Source: KBS-96 sp963722585
Lineage (GTDB): Bacteria > Acidobacteriota > Terriglobia > Bryobacterales > Bryobacteraceae
DNA: 64,000 nucleotides
Assembly: GCA_963722585.1 (NCBI GenBank)
Contig: CAVRNU010000004.1
Coordinates: forward strand, 124,001-188,000
Direction: 5' to 3'
Part shown: one piece after another, positions 8,500 to 16,620 of the stretch
Layout of the letters: each line of letters starts with the position of its first letter
How positions within the stretch are numbered: the stretch's first letter is position 1
Made by a program: the position numbers and the translations under genes
Notes under the pieces: model-generated
What the model was told of the DNA's origin: nothing
The model's input: the letters and a program-made list of their open reading frames with translations, nothing else
Databases searched by the model: none

Positions 8500-11325
8500 C
8501 TAACGGGAGGAGGCGCTGCTCACCTGCAACTTCTTCTTCCACTCGGCCGCTTTCAATGGCTTGCCCCAGGCCTCATAAAGTTGGACAAGCCACTCGCGGG
8601 CGCGGTCTAAGTGATACCAGTCTGGGACGGCTATCCGGTCCTTCTGCGCCATCATCCCTTCGTAACCTTCAAGCAGCAGCGGTTCCGCTTCTGCATATTT
8701 CTTCTGTCCAGCCAGGCTCGCGCCCAACAGGCTCTCAGCGCGGAATCGTTGCCAGCCATCCGGCTGCGTCTTTCGATTGAACTCGAGAGCCTCGCGCGCG
8801 AGGGGCTCGGCTTCGCCAAACTTCCCCTGTGACTGGTAGGCCAATGCCAGGTCGGCTGCCGACGCCATTGTATCCGGATGTTCCGAGCCTAAGGCGTGCC
8901 GCCGCCCCGTTAGGGACTGGGCCGAATAAGTCTCCGCCAGGGTGTACTTGCCCTGCCGCTGATACATGGAAGCGGCCGTCAAAACGGTGTCAAGCACGGC
9001 GGGATGTTCTTGACCCAACACGCGCCGTTCCGTCTCCAAGCACTGAATGAATAGCGCCTCCGCCTGCTTGTATTTACCCTGAGCGGCGTAAGCGACAGCC
9101 ACGTTCTCCATGGCACTCAGCGTGTAGCGATGCTCCGGACCCAGCACGCGGCGCCGAATCTCCAGGGTCTGGCTATACAGCGCCTCTGCCTGCGCGTATT
9201 TGCCCTCAGCCACGTAGACGCTTCCTAGATTGTTCATGGATATTAGCGTGTCGGGATGCTCGGGTCCTTGCGCACCGCGCTCGGTCTCCAGGGTCCGGTT
9301 GTAGAGCACTTCAGCCTGTACATATTTGCCCTCATCGAAGTAGACGTTTGCGAGATTGATCGTGGACGATAGTGTCTCCGGATGTACCGGGCCCAGCACG
9401 CGGAGCCGAATCTTCAGGACCTGGTTGTGGAGCGCCTCCGCCTGCGTATACTTGCCCTCCGCCCAGTAGACGTTTGCCAGGTTGTTCATGGATTTCAGCG
9501 TGTCGGGATGCTCGGGTCCTGACACGCGACGGCCGATCTCCAGAGCCTGACGGTCGAAGGCCTCGGCCTGTGCGTACTTGGCTTCCTCGAAGTAGACGCT
9601 GGCCAAACTCATGATTGACTTCAGCGTGTCGGGATTCTCGAGGCCCAACACGCGCCGCTCGATCTCCAAAGTATGTGCGAGAAGCTTCTCGGCTTCCGGG
9701 TACTTGCCTTGAAGGAAGTCAACATATCCAATGCGGCTCATAGCCTTGAGGGTCTCCGGATTCTTTGGGCCCAGCACCCGGCGCTGCAAATCCAACGCCC
9801 GTTCCAGTTGCTTCCGGGCCTCCGGGTAGAGCCCAAGCTCAAGGTATGTCTTTCCGATTGTGTCCCGAATAGCAGCCTCCACCTGTGGCTGCCGGTCGAA
9901 CCTTCCCGTGATTCGGGCTGCCGCCCGGTCTAAAGCTGTTCGCACTTTAAGATCTCGATCGGGTTTGGTATTCGGTCGCGCCTGGTTGGCAGCGCTCGCC
10001 TGCGCTAACAAATCGTTTTGAAGAAATTCGCTGATCGCGCGGGAAGTTGCCGATTCTGCATTTGCCCGAGCCGCTTCTCGCGTGCTGACAACGATTCCTG
10101 CGATCAGCACGATGAACACCGAGGCAACTCCTAATACCAGCGCTTTGTGCCGGCGGGCGAACTTCTTCAATTGATAGGTAGCACTCGCCGGACGCGCCAT
10201 AATCGGCTCGTCGCGAAGATAGCGGCGGATATCGGCAGCCAATTCCGCAGCCGATCCGTAGCGCCGTGTCCTATCCTTTTCCAGCGCTTTGCCGGCGATG
10301 GTTTCGATGTCGCCACGATATGCGCTGCTGACCGCCCTCAGCGCGGTGGGTTCTTCTTCTCGAATCGTTTGCACGGCTTCGTGCAATTTGGGACTGATTT
10401 TATAAGGCAGCCGTCCTGCCAGGAGCTCGTACAGAATCACGCCTAATGCGTAAACATCGCTTCTAGTATCCAGTTCCAGCGGATCGGCCAATACCTGTTC
10501 AGGACTCATGTAGGCAAGCGTTCCCACAAGCTGTCCCAGATCCGTCTCGCGCGTCACGCGTGCGTCGCTGTCAGTTGCTCGCGCCACGCCGAAATCGAGA
10601 ACTTTAGGCTGGCCGGTCTCATCCACAAGGATGTTGCCCGGTTTCAGATCGCGGTGAATAATACCGCGCTGATGCGCGTGGTGAACGGCGTCGCAGATCT
10701 TGGCCATGAGATCCAGCCGTTGCCGGGTGTTCAGCTGATGCGCGTCGGCGTATTCGATCAGCGCCTGACCGCGGATGAATTCCATGGCAAAATACGGCTG
10801 CGGTCCGAACCCACTCTCCGCAGTGCCCGCTTCATAGATCTGGGCAATGCCGGGATGTTGCAATCGACCGAGCGCCAGGGTTTCCTGCTCGAAACGCCGG
10901 ATTAATTTCGGGTCCGTTAAACCGGACTTGATCACTTTAAGAGCTACCGTGCGCCGGGGCTGTTCCTGTTCAGCTTCATATACAATGCCCATGCCGCCTT
11001 CGCCAACCAGGCGCAGGATCCGGTACCGGCCGATGACGGAAGGCAATGCGGACGGGATCCCGGCATCGGCATCCAGCGCCACGCTCGGCGAATGTGCATC
11101 GGTATCCGAATCTCCCGCCAGCTGAGCCCACAGCTTCGCCATCTCTGGTCGAGCGGCAGGGTTCGATAGACTCGCGCCCGCGCAGGCAAGCAGCGATTCA
11201 ACCTCTCTAAGCAGGACAGCATCGTCGCTACAGGCTTGCCGGAGCCATAAAGACCGTTCCGCAGGATCACGTTCGAGCGCTGCCTGATACAGCGATTCAA
11301 TTGCTGCCCATCGCTCAGGCTCCAC
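8500..11325 (-). CDS. Membrane serine/threonine kinase with TPR repeats
   Basis: A 941-residue Hanks-type kinase. The glycine loop GEGGMGIVYEA is at 108-118, catalytic lysine K130 lies in VALKVIK, the loop HRDLKPGN is at 224-231 (D226) and DFG is at 244-246, followed by GTLAYMSPEQ. One membrane helix lies at about 396-414 (LVLGVASVFIVLIAGIVV). The C-terminal half holds about ten 42-residue TPR-type repeats (pattern GKYAQAEALY-LEI-RRVLGPEHPDTL). Topology would put the kinase in the cytoplasm and the repeats outside. It overlaps the sigma-factor gene upstream by 11 bp, a standard arrangement in Acidobacteria, and probably phosphorylates a regulator linked to that sigma factor. Confidence 0.93.
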   Translation of the reverse strand: MEPERWAAIESLYQAALERDPAERSLWLRQACSDDAVLLREVESLLACAGASLSNPAARPEMAKLWAQLAGDSDTDAHSPSVALDADAGIPSALPSVIGRYRILRLVGEGGMGIVYEAEQEQPRRTVALKVIKSGLTDPKLIRRFEQETLALGRLQHPGIAQIYEAGTAESGFGPQPYFAMEFIRGQALIEYADAHQLNTRQRLDLMAKICDAVHHAHQRGIIHRDLKPGNILVDETGQPKVLDFGVARATDSDARVTRETDLGQLVGTLAYMSPEQVLADPLELDTRSDVYALGVILYELLAGRLPYKISPKLHEAVQTIREEEPTALRAVSSAYRGDIETIAGKALEKDRTRRYGSAAELAADIRRYLRDEPIMARPASATYQLKKFARRHKALVLGVASVFIVLIAGIVVSTREAARANAESATSRAISEFLQNDLLAQASAANQARPNTKPDRDLKVRTALDRAAARITGRFDRQPQVEAAIRDTIGKTYLELGLYPEARKQLERALDLQRRVLGPKNPETLKAMSRIGYVDFLQGKYPEAEKLLAHTLEIERRVLGLENPDTLKSIMSLASVYFEEAKYAQAEAFDRQALEIGRRVSGPEHPDTLKSMNNLANVYWAEGKYTQAEALHNQVLKIRLRVLGPVHPETLSSTINLANVYFDEGKYVQAEVLYNRTLETERGAQGPEHPDTLISMNNLGSVYVAEGKYAQAEALYSQTLEIRRRVLGPEHRYTLSAMENVAVAYAAQGKYKQAEALFIQCLETERRVLGQEHPAVLDTVLTAASMYQRQGKYTLAETYSAQSLTGRRHALGSEHPDTMASAADLALAYQSQGKFGEAEPLAREALEFNRKTQPDGWQRFRAESLLGASLAGQKKYAEAEPLLLEGYEGMMAQKDRIAVPDWYHLDRAREWLVQLYEAWGKPLKAAEWKKKLQVSSASSR

Positions 11326-11899
11326 GTCGTTCCTCTCGATTCATTTCCCGAACCAGCCACGATTTGGCGAGACTCCAGTCGCGCTGTATGCTTTGCGGTG
11401 AAATGTGAAGAATCGTTGCGATTTCGTCCGTTGTAAGCCCGCCGAAATAGCGCATCTCGACGACCTGGGCCTTACGTGAGTCGAACTCGGCCAAGTGGCC
11501 GAGCGCCTCGTCCAGTCGGACCACCATCGGATCCGGCTCCGAAGCAAGGAGTAAAGCGTCGTTGAATGCTACCCGGCGAACTATTCCTTCCCGTTTGGCG
11601 CAGCCTCGCGCCCTCGCGTAGTCCACGAGAACGCGGCGCATGACCCGGGCGCCTACCGCCAAAAAGTGAGCTCGATCCTGCCAGTGAATTCGCTTGATGT
11701 CCACCAGCCGCAGGTATGCTTCGTGTACCAGAGCGGTGGCCTGCATGGTGTGATCTGGACGCTCCCCGTTCAAGCACCGCCGCGCAATGTCGCGTAACTC
11801 GGGATACACAATCTCGACAATTCTGGCCAACGCGTTATCATCGCCGCCGCTCCAGGCGCGCAGAAGCCCGGTTACTTCGCAGGAATGCGTCGGAACCAT
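11315..11899 (-). CDS. ECF-like sigma factor (TIGR02999 type), copy 1
   Basis: A 194-residue sigma-70 family protein. Region 2 includes YPELRDIARRCL and VHEAYLRLVD. Region 4 includes VVEMRYFGGLTTDEIATIL and the recognition part SPQSIQRDWSLAKSWL. The length and the DYARARGCAKR linker fit the family that precedes TPR-kinases in Acidobacteria. Its start faces the methyltransferase at 12151 across a 251-bp gap that holds a motif shared with two other promoters. About 80% identical by eye to the second copy at 13234-13818. Likely directs transcription of the neighbouring biosynthetic genes. Confidence 0.92.
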   Translation of the reverse strand: MVPTHSCEVTGLLRAWSGGDDNALARIVEIVYPELRDIARRCLNGERPDHTMQATALVHEAYLRLVDIKRIHWQDRAHFLAVGARVMRRVLVDYARARGCAKREGIVRRVAFNDALLLASEPDPMVVRLDEALGHLAEFDSRKAQVVEMRYFGGLTTDEIATILHISPQSIQRDWSLAKSWLVREMNREERRGA

Positions 11900-12042
11900 C
11901 TACTGGTCCCTCAGGGTGGCGCCATTATAGCGCAAACGAAGCGGGTGCAAACTAACCTCCAGGTGCGGCGTTGCACTTCTGTTGCCAGAAGCCATCCGCA
12001 CGGAACTTGATTTGGGCGAACGAATAAGAAATTGAAGTCGCG

Positions 12043-12079
12043 TTAGTACTTCCGCGCGCGTTTCTCGCCTTTATGAGGG
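12043..12079. promoter_or_regulatory. Shared upstream motif, copy 1
   Basis: The core reads CGTTTCTCGCCTTTATGAGG and is preceded by TTAGTACTTCCGCGCG. It lies 144 bp upstream of the sigma-factor start on one side and 72 bp upstream of the methyltransferase ATG on the other. Close relatives are at 13963-13998 and 15417-15453. It may be a promoter or operator used by the sigma/kinase system; no direct proof. Confidence 0.5.
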
Positions 12080-12150
12080 ACACGTTAAAATTTAGCGACT
12101 AGGCTTGGTACCCCGCTTCAGCGAAGCAGATCAGGAGAAAGGAAATTAAC

Positions 12151-13194
12151 ATGTCAGCCACGTCCGTGCCCTACATGGCGGCCGTGCCGCCCACTCTTAA
12201 TATGTCGGAACCTAATCCTGCCCTCGTCTGGGAGGCAATCACCGCGCACCAGCGTAGCGCCGCCTTGAAGGCAGGCGTCGATCTCGGCGTTTTCAATGCT
12301 CTAGGTGACGGCCCTCGCAGTGCCAGGGAACTAGCCTTCCATACCGGCGTCGCCGAACGTGGCATGCGAATCCTATGTGACTGCCTCACGGTTTACGGCC
12401 TTATAACCAAGACTGATGGCCGCTATTCCCACACGCCTACGAGCGCGGTCTTTCTCGATTCCCGCTCGCCCGCGAGCTGGGCTCCCACCCTGCCGTTCCT
12501 AATGAGCGACAAGATCATGCACGCGTCACGCTTGCTCACGGAGACGATCCGCCAGAACCGCACCGCCCTCGAGGAACCCCTCGCGGGCGACGAAGTGCAT
12601 GAATGGGTCACATTCGCGCGCACCATGCAACCCATAATGGCCGCCGCCGCCGAGTTCATTGCCGGCGTGATCCTGCGCGGCGGGACGCCCGAGAAAGTCC
12701 TCGATGTCGCCGCTGGCCACGGCCTGTTCGGGATCGCCGTGGCGCGACTCGCTCCGCAATGCGAGATCGTCGCGCTGGATTTTCCCAGTGTCCTCGAAGT
12801 AACTGTTGAGAATGCTCGCGCGGCCGGCGTTGCGATCACGCTTCTCCCCGGCAGCGCATTTGTGGTTGATCTCGGCATCGGCTACGACGCCGTGCTCGTG
12901 ACCAACTTCTTCCATCACTTTCCCATCGAGGACAACATCGCTTTGATGAAGCGCTTCCGTGCCGCCTTACGCCCCGGCGGCCGGATGCTCGCACTCGAGT
13001 TCGTGCCGAACCAGGATCGCATCTCGCCACCGGTTTCCGCTTCGTTCTCTATGATGATGCTCACCAACACGCCCGCGGGCGATGCCTTCACCATGGCAGA
13101 GTACGACCAAATGCTCGATGCCGCCGGCTTCGGCACCCGAGAGATAATGGACGTGCCCAGGTCTCCCCAGCAACTCATTGTCGCGTCAGCATAG
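12151..13194 (+). CDS. SAM-dependent O-methyltransferase
   Basis: A 347-residue class I methyltransferase of the plant/fungal-like O-methyltransferase type. An N-terminal winged-helix dimerisation part (AALKAGVDLGVFNALGDGP, ERGMRILCDCLTVYGL) is followed by the SAM-binding motif VLDVAAGHGLFGIAVAR, acidic motif II IVALDFPSVL and NFFHHFP. A methylated small hydroxylated metabolite is expected, substrate unknown. AGGAG lies at a proper distance before the ATG. Its first codons (MSATSVP) and leader resemble those of the methyltransferase at 15517. Probably controlled from the divergent sigma-factor region. Confidence 0.9.
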   Translation: MSATSVPYMAAVPPTLNMSEPNPALVWEAITAHQRSAALKAGVDLGVFNALGDGPRSARELAFHTGVAERGMRILCDCLTVYGLITKTDGRYSHTPTSAVFLDSRSPASWAPTLPFLMSDKIMHASRLLTETIRQNRTALEEPLAGDEVHEWVTFARTMQPIMAAAAEFIAGVILRGGTPEKVLDVAAGHGLFGIAVARLAPQCEIVALDFPSVLEVTVENARAAGVAITLLPGSAFVVDLGIGYDAVLVTNFFHHFPIEDNIALMKRFRAALRPGGRMLALEFVPNQDRISPPVSASFSMMMLTNTPAGDAFTMAEYDQMLDAAGFGTREIMDVPRSPQQLIVASA

Positions 13195-13199
13195 CCGAT

Positions 13200-13244
13200 T
13201 CAGCCAAATGGGGATTCAATCGCCGCCCAGCGCTCAGGCTCCAT
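13200..13244 (-). pseudogene. Truncated kinase start left by the duplication
   Basis: The minus strand reads MEPERWAAIESPFG then TGA. The first 11 residues are identical to the start of the kinase at 8500-11325, and the overlap with the upstream sigma-factor gene is the same 11 bp. After codon 11 the sequence runs into the end of the methyltransferase gene. This is the stump of a second kinase gene. Confidence 0.85.
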
Positions 13245-13818
13245 TTCGTTTCTCGCAATTCATTTCCCGAACGAGCCACGATTTCGCTAAGCTCCAGTCT
13301 CGCCGCACGCTTTGCGATGAGATGCAAAGCACCGCCGCGATCTCATCAGCAATCAGTCCTCCGAAATAGCGCATCTCGACGACTTGTGCCTTACGCGAGT
13401 CGAATTCGGCCAGGTGCTCGAGCGCCTCGTCGAGTCGTATCACCATCGGATCGGGTTCTGAGGAAAAGACCGCAGCGTCATTGAATGTTACCCGGCGGTC
13501 TGCTCCTACGCGTTTGGCGCAGCCTCGTGCTCTGGCGTAATCCACGAGCACGCGGCGCATGACCCGGGCGCTCACGGCGAAGAAGTGAGCTCGATCCTTC
13601 CATTGGATCCGCTTGATATCGACCAGCCGGAGATAGGCTTCGTGTACCAGTGCTGTGGCATCGATCGTATGATCCGGACGCTCTCGGCTCAAGCACCGGC
13701 GGGCGATGTCGCGTAACTCCGGATACACAATCTCGACAATTCTCGCCAGCGCACCTTCATCACCGCCGCTCCAGGCGCGCAGCAGCTCAGTTACTTCGGG
13801 GGAACTCGTTGGAACCAC
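13234..13818 (-). CDS. ECF-like sigma factor (TIGR02999 type), copy 2
   Basis: A 194-residue paralogue of the sigma factor at 11315-11899, colinear without gaps and roughly 80% identical by eye. Most changes fall in the linker and in region 4 (SSQSVRRDWSLAKSW against SPQSIQRDWSLAKSW; ADEIAAVLCIS against TDEIATILHIS), so promoter preference may have shifted. The kinase that should follow it has been reduced to an 11-codon stump, so this copy is an orphan. It diverges from the FAD monooxygenase at 14025, with a copy of the shared motif between them. Confidence 0.92.
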   Translation of the reverse strand: MVPTSSPEVTELLRAWSGGDEGALARIVEIVYPELRDIARRCLSRERPDHTIDATALVHEAYLRLVDIKRIQWKDRAHFFAVSARVMRRVLVDYARARGCAKRVGADRRVTFNDAAVFSSEPDPMVIRLDEALEHLAEFDSRKAQVVEMRYFGGLIADEIAAVLCISSQSVRRDWSLAKSWLVREMNCEKRNGA

Positions 13819-13962
13819 CTGCTGGCCCCCCTCAAAATGGCAATATCATACCGCGGCTGAATTTGGCGCAAGCAACTCTCCGGGAATCGTCTTGCACTTT
13901 GGTTGCCAGCAGTCGCTCGTTTCATCGCGGCGACGAATGAAAAAGTTAGGTGCGAATTGGCG

Positions 13963-13998
13963 TTTTCTGTGCGCATTTCTCGCCTTTTTGGGTGGGCG
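13963..13998. promoter_or_regulatory. Shared upstream motif, copy 2
   Basis: The core reads CATTTCTCGCCTTTTTGGG, preceded by TTTCTGTGCG. It lies 145 bp from the start of sigma-factor copy 2, matching the 144 bp seen in copy 1, and 27 bp before the GTG of the monooxygenase. Part of the duplicated block. Confidence 0.5.
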
Positions 13999-14024
13999 GA
14001 TGTGACGGAGGGATCAAGGAGTCT

Positions 14025-15356
14025 GTGAGCCAGAATCGAAAGCATGCGATTGTGATTGGCGGCGGCATGGGCGGCCTGGTCGCTGCGCGCGTGCTGTCCG
14101 ACCATTTCGATCGAGTCACGCTGATCGATCGCGACATGTTCCCGGAGGTCGGCCTGCAGCGCCGCGGAGTGCCGCAGGGAGTACACACTCACGGATTGCT
14201 CGCGAGCGGTGTGCGCGTGCTCGAAAATCTGTTTCCCGGAATCTCGCACGAGTTGATCGAGAGGGGCGTTCCCACTGTCGATGTCCTCGCGGACTCGCGC
14301 TGGTTCTTCGAAGGCGTATGCCTGAGCCGGTGCGCGAGCGGCCTCAGGGGGTTGCTGCTCAGCCGGCCGCTTCTCGAAGGAACCGTGCGAAAACGATTGC
14401 TTGCGATCCCGAATATCCAGGCGATGGAGGGCCATGTGGTCGAAGGGCTGGCGGTCTCGAGCGACAAACTCCGCGTCACCGGCGTGCGCATGCAGGGTTC
14501 TGGTAACAAGTCAGCGGGCGGCGAAACCATTCCTGCCGATCTTGTCGTAGACTCGATCGGGCGTGGTTCGCACAGCCCCGCGTGGCTTGAATCCATTGGA
14601 TTCGAGAAGCCCAAAGAGGAAAAGGTCGAGGTCGCCATAGCCTACACCACGCGCCTGTTCCGCCGCCGCAGCGATCACCTGAACGGCGACTCCGCAGTGG
14701 TGATTCAGTTCACCCCTGAGGGCAAGCGCCGGGGAGTGCTGCTCGCTCAAGAAGGCGACCGGTGGACCGTGACGCTGGTCGGGTATTTCGGCCAAGTGGC
14801 GCCGGGCGAGCTCGCTGGGTTTATCGAATTCGCCAGGACGCTGGCTGCTCCGTTCATTCACGAGGTGGTTAGCGATGCCGAACCGATCGGCGATGCGTTC
14901 ACCGGACGGTTCCCAGCGAGCGTCCGGCGCCGTTACGAGAAGCTGAAATCGTTTCCCGAGGGCTATCTCGTGTTCGGCGATGCCATCTGCAGCTTCAATC
15001 CGGCCTACGGGCAAGGCATGTCCGTCGCCGCGCTGCAGGCGGATGCTTTGCAGCAGTGCCTGATGCAGGACGATGAAAATCTTGCGCACAGATTTTTCGA
15101 GCGCGCCGCAAAAGTGGTGGATATTCCGTGGAGGATCGCGGTTGGCTCCGACCTCCGGATTCCCGAAACCATCGGGCCGCGCAATGCCCGAGTGAGATTC
15201 ATCAACTGGTACATCGCCAAGCTGCACAAGGCCGCGCATCACGACCCCGAAGTGTCCGTGGCGTTTCTGAAGGTCGCGAACCTCGTCGCGCCGCTCCCGA
15301 GCATCATGCATCCGCGCATCGCGATGCGAGTTCTGTTAGCGAATTTGCGGGCCTAA
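14025..15356 (+). CDS. FAD-dependent monooxygenase (epoxidase-like)
   Basis: About 443 residues. The dinucleotide-binding motif VIGGGMGGLVAARVL is at the N-terminus, GVPQGVHTHGLLASG follows near residue 45, and the second FAD motif YLVFGDAICSFNPAYGQGMS lies near 330. The combination resembles LasC-type polyether epoxidases and related hydroxylases. The GTG start (VSQNRK) is chosen because AAGGAG lies just upstream; an ATG at 13950 would add an odd cysteine-rich leader lying on the shared regulatory motif. With two methyltransferases and a CoA-ligase remnant next to it, it probably oxidises a secondary metabolite. Confidence 0.88.
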   Translation: MSQNRKHAIVIGGGMGGLVAARVLSDHFDRVTLIDRDMFPEVGLQRRGVPQGVHTHGLLASGVRVLENLFPGISHELIERGVPTVDVLADSRWFFEGVCLSRCASGLRGLLLSRPLLEGTVRKRLLAIPNIQAMEGHVVEGLAVSSDKLRVTGVRMQGSGNKSAGGETIPADLVVDSIGRGSHSPAWLESIGFEKPKEEKVEVAIAYTTRLFRRRSDHLNGDSAVVIQFTPEGKRRGVLLAQEGDRWTVTLVGYFGQVAPGELAGFIEFARTLAAPFIHEVVSDAEPIGDAFTGRFPASVRRRYEKLKSFPEGYLVFGDAICSFNPAYGQGMSVAALQADALQQCLMQDDENLAHRFFERAAKVVDIPWRIAVGSDLRIPETIGPRNARVRFINWYIAKLHKAAHHDPEVSVAFLKVANLVAPLPSIMHPRIAMRVLLANLRA

Positions 15357-15416
15357 TTTAGCGGGCGTTCAGTCAAACCTTGTTGGCTAGGTGGTCCGAA
15401 AAAAATCACCATTGGA

Positions 15417-15453
15417 TTAGTATTTGTGCGCCCGTTTCGCGCCTTTATGGGCG
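15417..15453. promoter_or_regulatory. Shared upstream motif, copy 3
   Basis: TTAGTATTTGTGCGCCCG followed by TTTCGCGCCTTTATGGGCG. It matches copy 1 over about 35 positions with few changes and lies 64 bp before the ATG of the methyltransferase at 15517. Here there is no sigma-factor gene on the other side, only the end of the monooxygenase, so the motif has been kept without its divergent partner. Confidence 0.5.
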
Positions 15454-15516
15454 TAGGGTCAAGCCGGCACGAGGACGCCCCACCTAGGCAATGGGCACCC
15501 GAGGAGGGAAAGCGAA

Positions 15517-16620
15517 ATGTCAGCCACATCAATACCCGATCACGGTGTTATGGAAGGTAAGGGCGCTTACAATCGCCACGCTAGGATTCCAGCCGGCGGT
15601 GCAGCTTTGGCACTGCCGCTGTTGGAAAAGGTAGTTCAGGACATAGAACTCGACAGGAGCGATGAGAATGTGGTGATCGCCGATTACGGATCGTCGCAGG
15701 GCAAGAATTCGCTCACCCCGATGCGGGTTGCCATCGGAAACTTGCGGCCGCGGCTGGGCCCCAATCGCTCGATCCTTGTTTTTCACATCGACCAACCGTC
15801 GAACGACTTCAACACGCTCTTCGAAGTGCTGGATGCGGACCCGGACCGATACACTCTCGACGAGCCGAATGTATTTCCTTGTGCGATCGGAAGGTCGTTT
15901 TACGAACGAGTGCTTCCTCCTCATTCGGTCCATCTTGGGTGGTCGTCGTATGCCGCGGTATGGCTTAGCCGCGTTCCAGCGCGAATCCCGGGGCATTTCC
16001 TTCCACTTCGCAGCACAGGAAGCGAGCGCGCCGCGTTCGAGCGTCAGGCTGCGCAAGACTGGGAAGGTTTCCTCTCTTTGCGTGCGGGCGAATTACGCCC
16101 TGGAGGTCGTCTCATGGTCGTGTTGCCAGCTCTCAATGATGACGGCGTAACGGGGCTTGAAGAGCTGATGGACCATGCGAACGCGGTACTCGCAGACATG
16201 GTTGATGGGGGAGCGCTTCGCGCGGATGAGCGCGAGCGAATGGTGCTGGGAACTTGTCCGAGACGACGGAGCGATCTTCTCGCGCCGTTCGAGGCTGACG
16301 GGCAGTTCGAGGGCCTGAGCGTAGAATGCTGCGAGCTCGGCTCGCTTCCGGACTCCGCGTGGGCTGACTACGAGCGTGACGGAAATCAAGAAACGCTGGC
16401 GACCAAGCACGCTCTGTTTTTCCGGGCGATTTTTGTTCCCTCGTTGGCGCTGGCGCTCACGGATGCTCGCGACCCGGAACAACGCCGACTTTTCGCCGAC
16501 CGGTTTGAGAACGGACTGAAACGGCGCCTTACGAAACAACCTGCACCATTGCACTCGTTTGTTCAGATCTTCGTTGTTGCCAAGCAAGCTTCTGGTTCTC
16601 GTTCCGAGGAAACGAGATGA
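15517..16620 (+). CDS. SAM-dependent carboxyl methyltransferase (SABATH-like)
   Basis: A 367-residue protein resembling the salicylate/jasmonate/indole-acetate carboxyl methyltransferases. The SAM-binding part is IADYGSSQGKNSLTPMRVAI, the second motif FHIDQPSNDFNTLFEVL, then FYERVLPPHSVHLGWSSYA and the later LRAGELRPGGRLMVVLPA. The GAYNRHA motif near residue 17 is part of the family's substrate pocket. Expected to esterify a small carboxylic acid. GAGGAGGGA provides a ribosome-binding site. It overlaps the start of the following CoA-ligase gene by 4 bp, which suggests a shared acid or CoA-ester substrate. Confidence 0.88.
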   Translation: MSATSIPDHGVMEGKGAYNRHARIPAGGAALALPLLEKVVQDIELDRSDENVVIADYGSSQGKNSLTPMRVAIGNLRPRLGPNRSILVFHIDQPSNDFNTLFEVLDADPDRYTLDEPNVFPCAIGRSFYERVLPPHSVHLGWSSYAAVWLSRVPARIPGHFLPLRSTGSERAAFERQAAQDWEGFLSLRAGELRPGGRLMVVLPALNDDGVTGLEELMDHANAVLADMVDGGALRADERERMVLGTCPRRRSDLLAPFEADGQFEGLSVECCELGSLPDSAWADYERDGNQETLATKHALFFRAIFVPSLALALTDARDPEQRRLFADRFENGLKRRLTKQPAPLHSFVQIFVVAKQASGSRSEETR

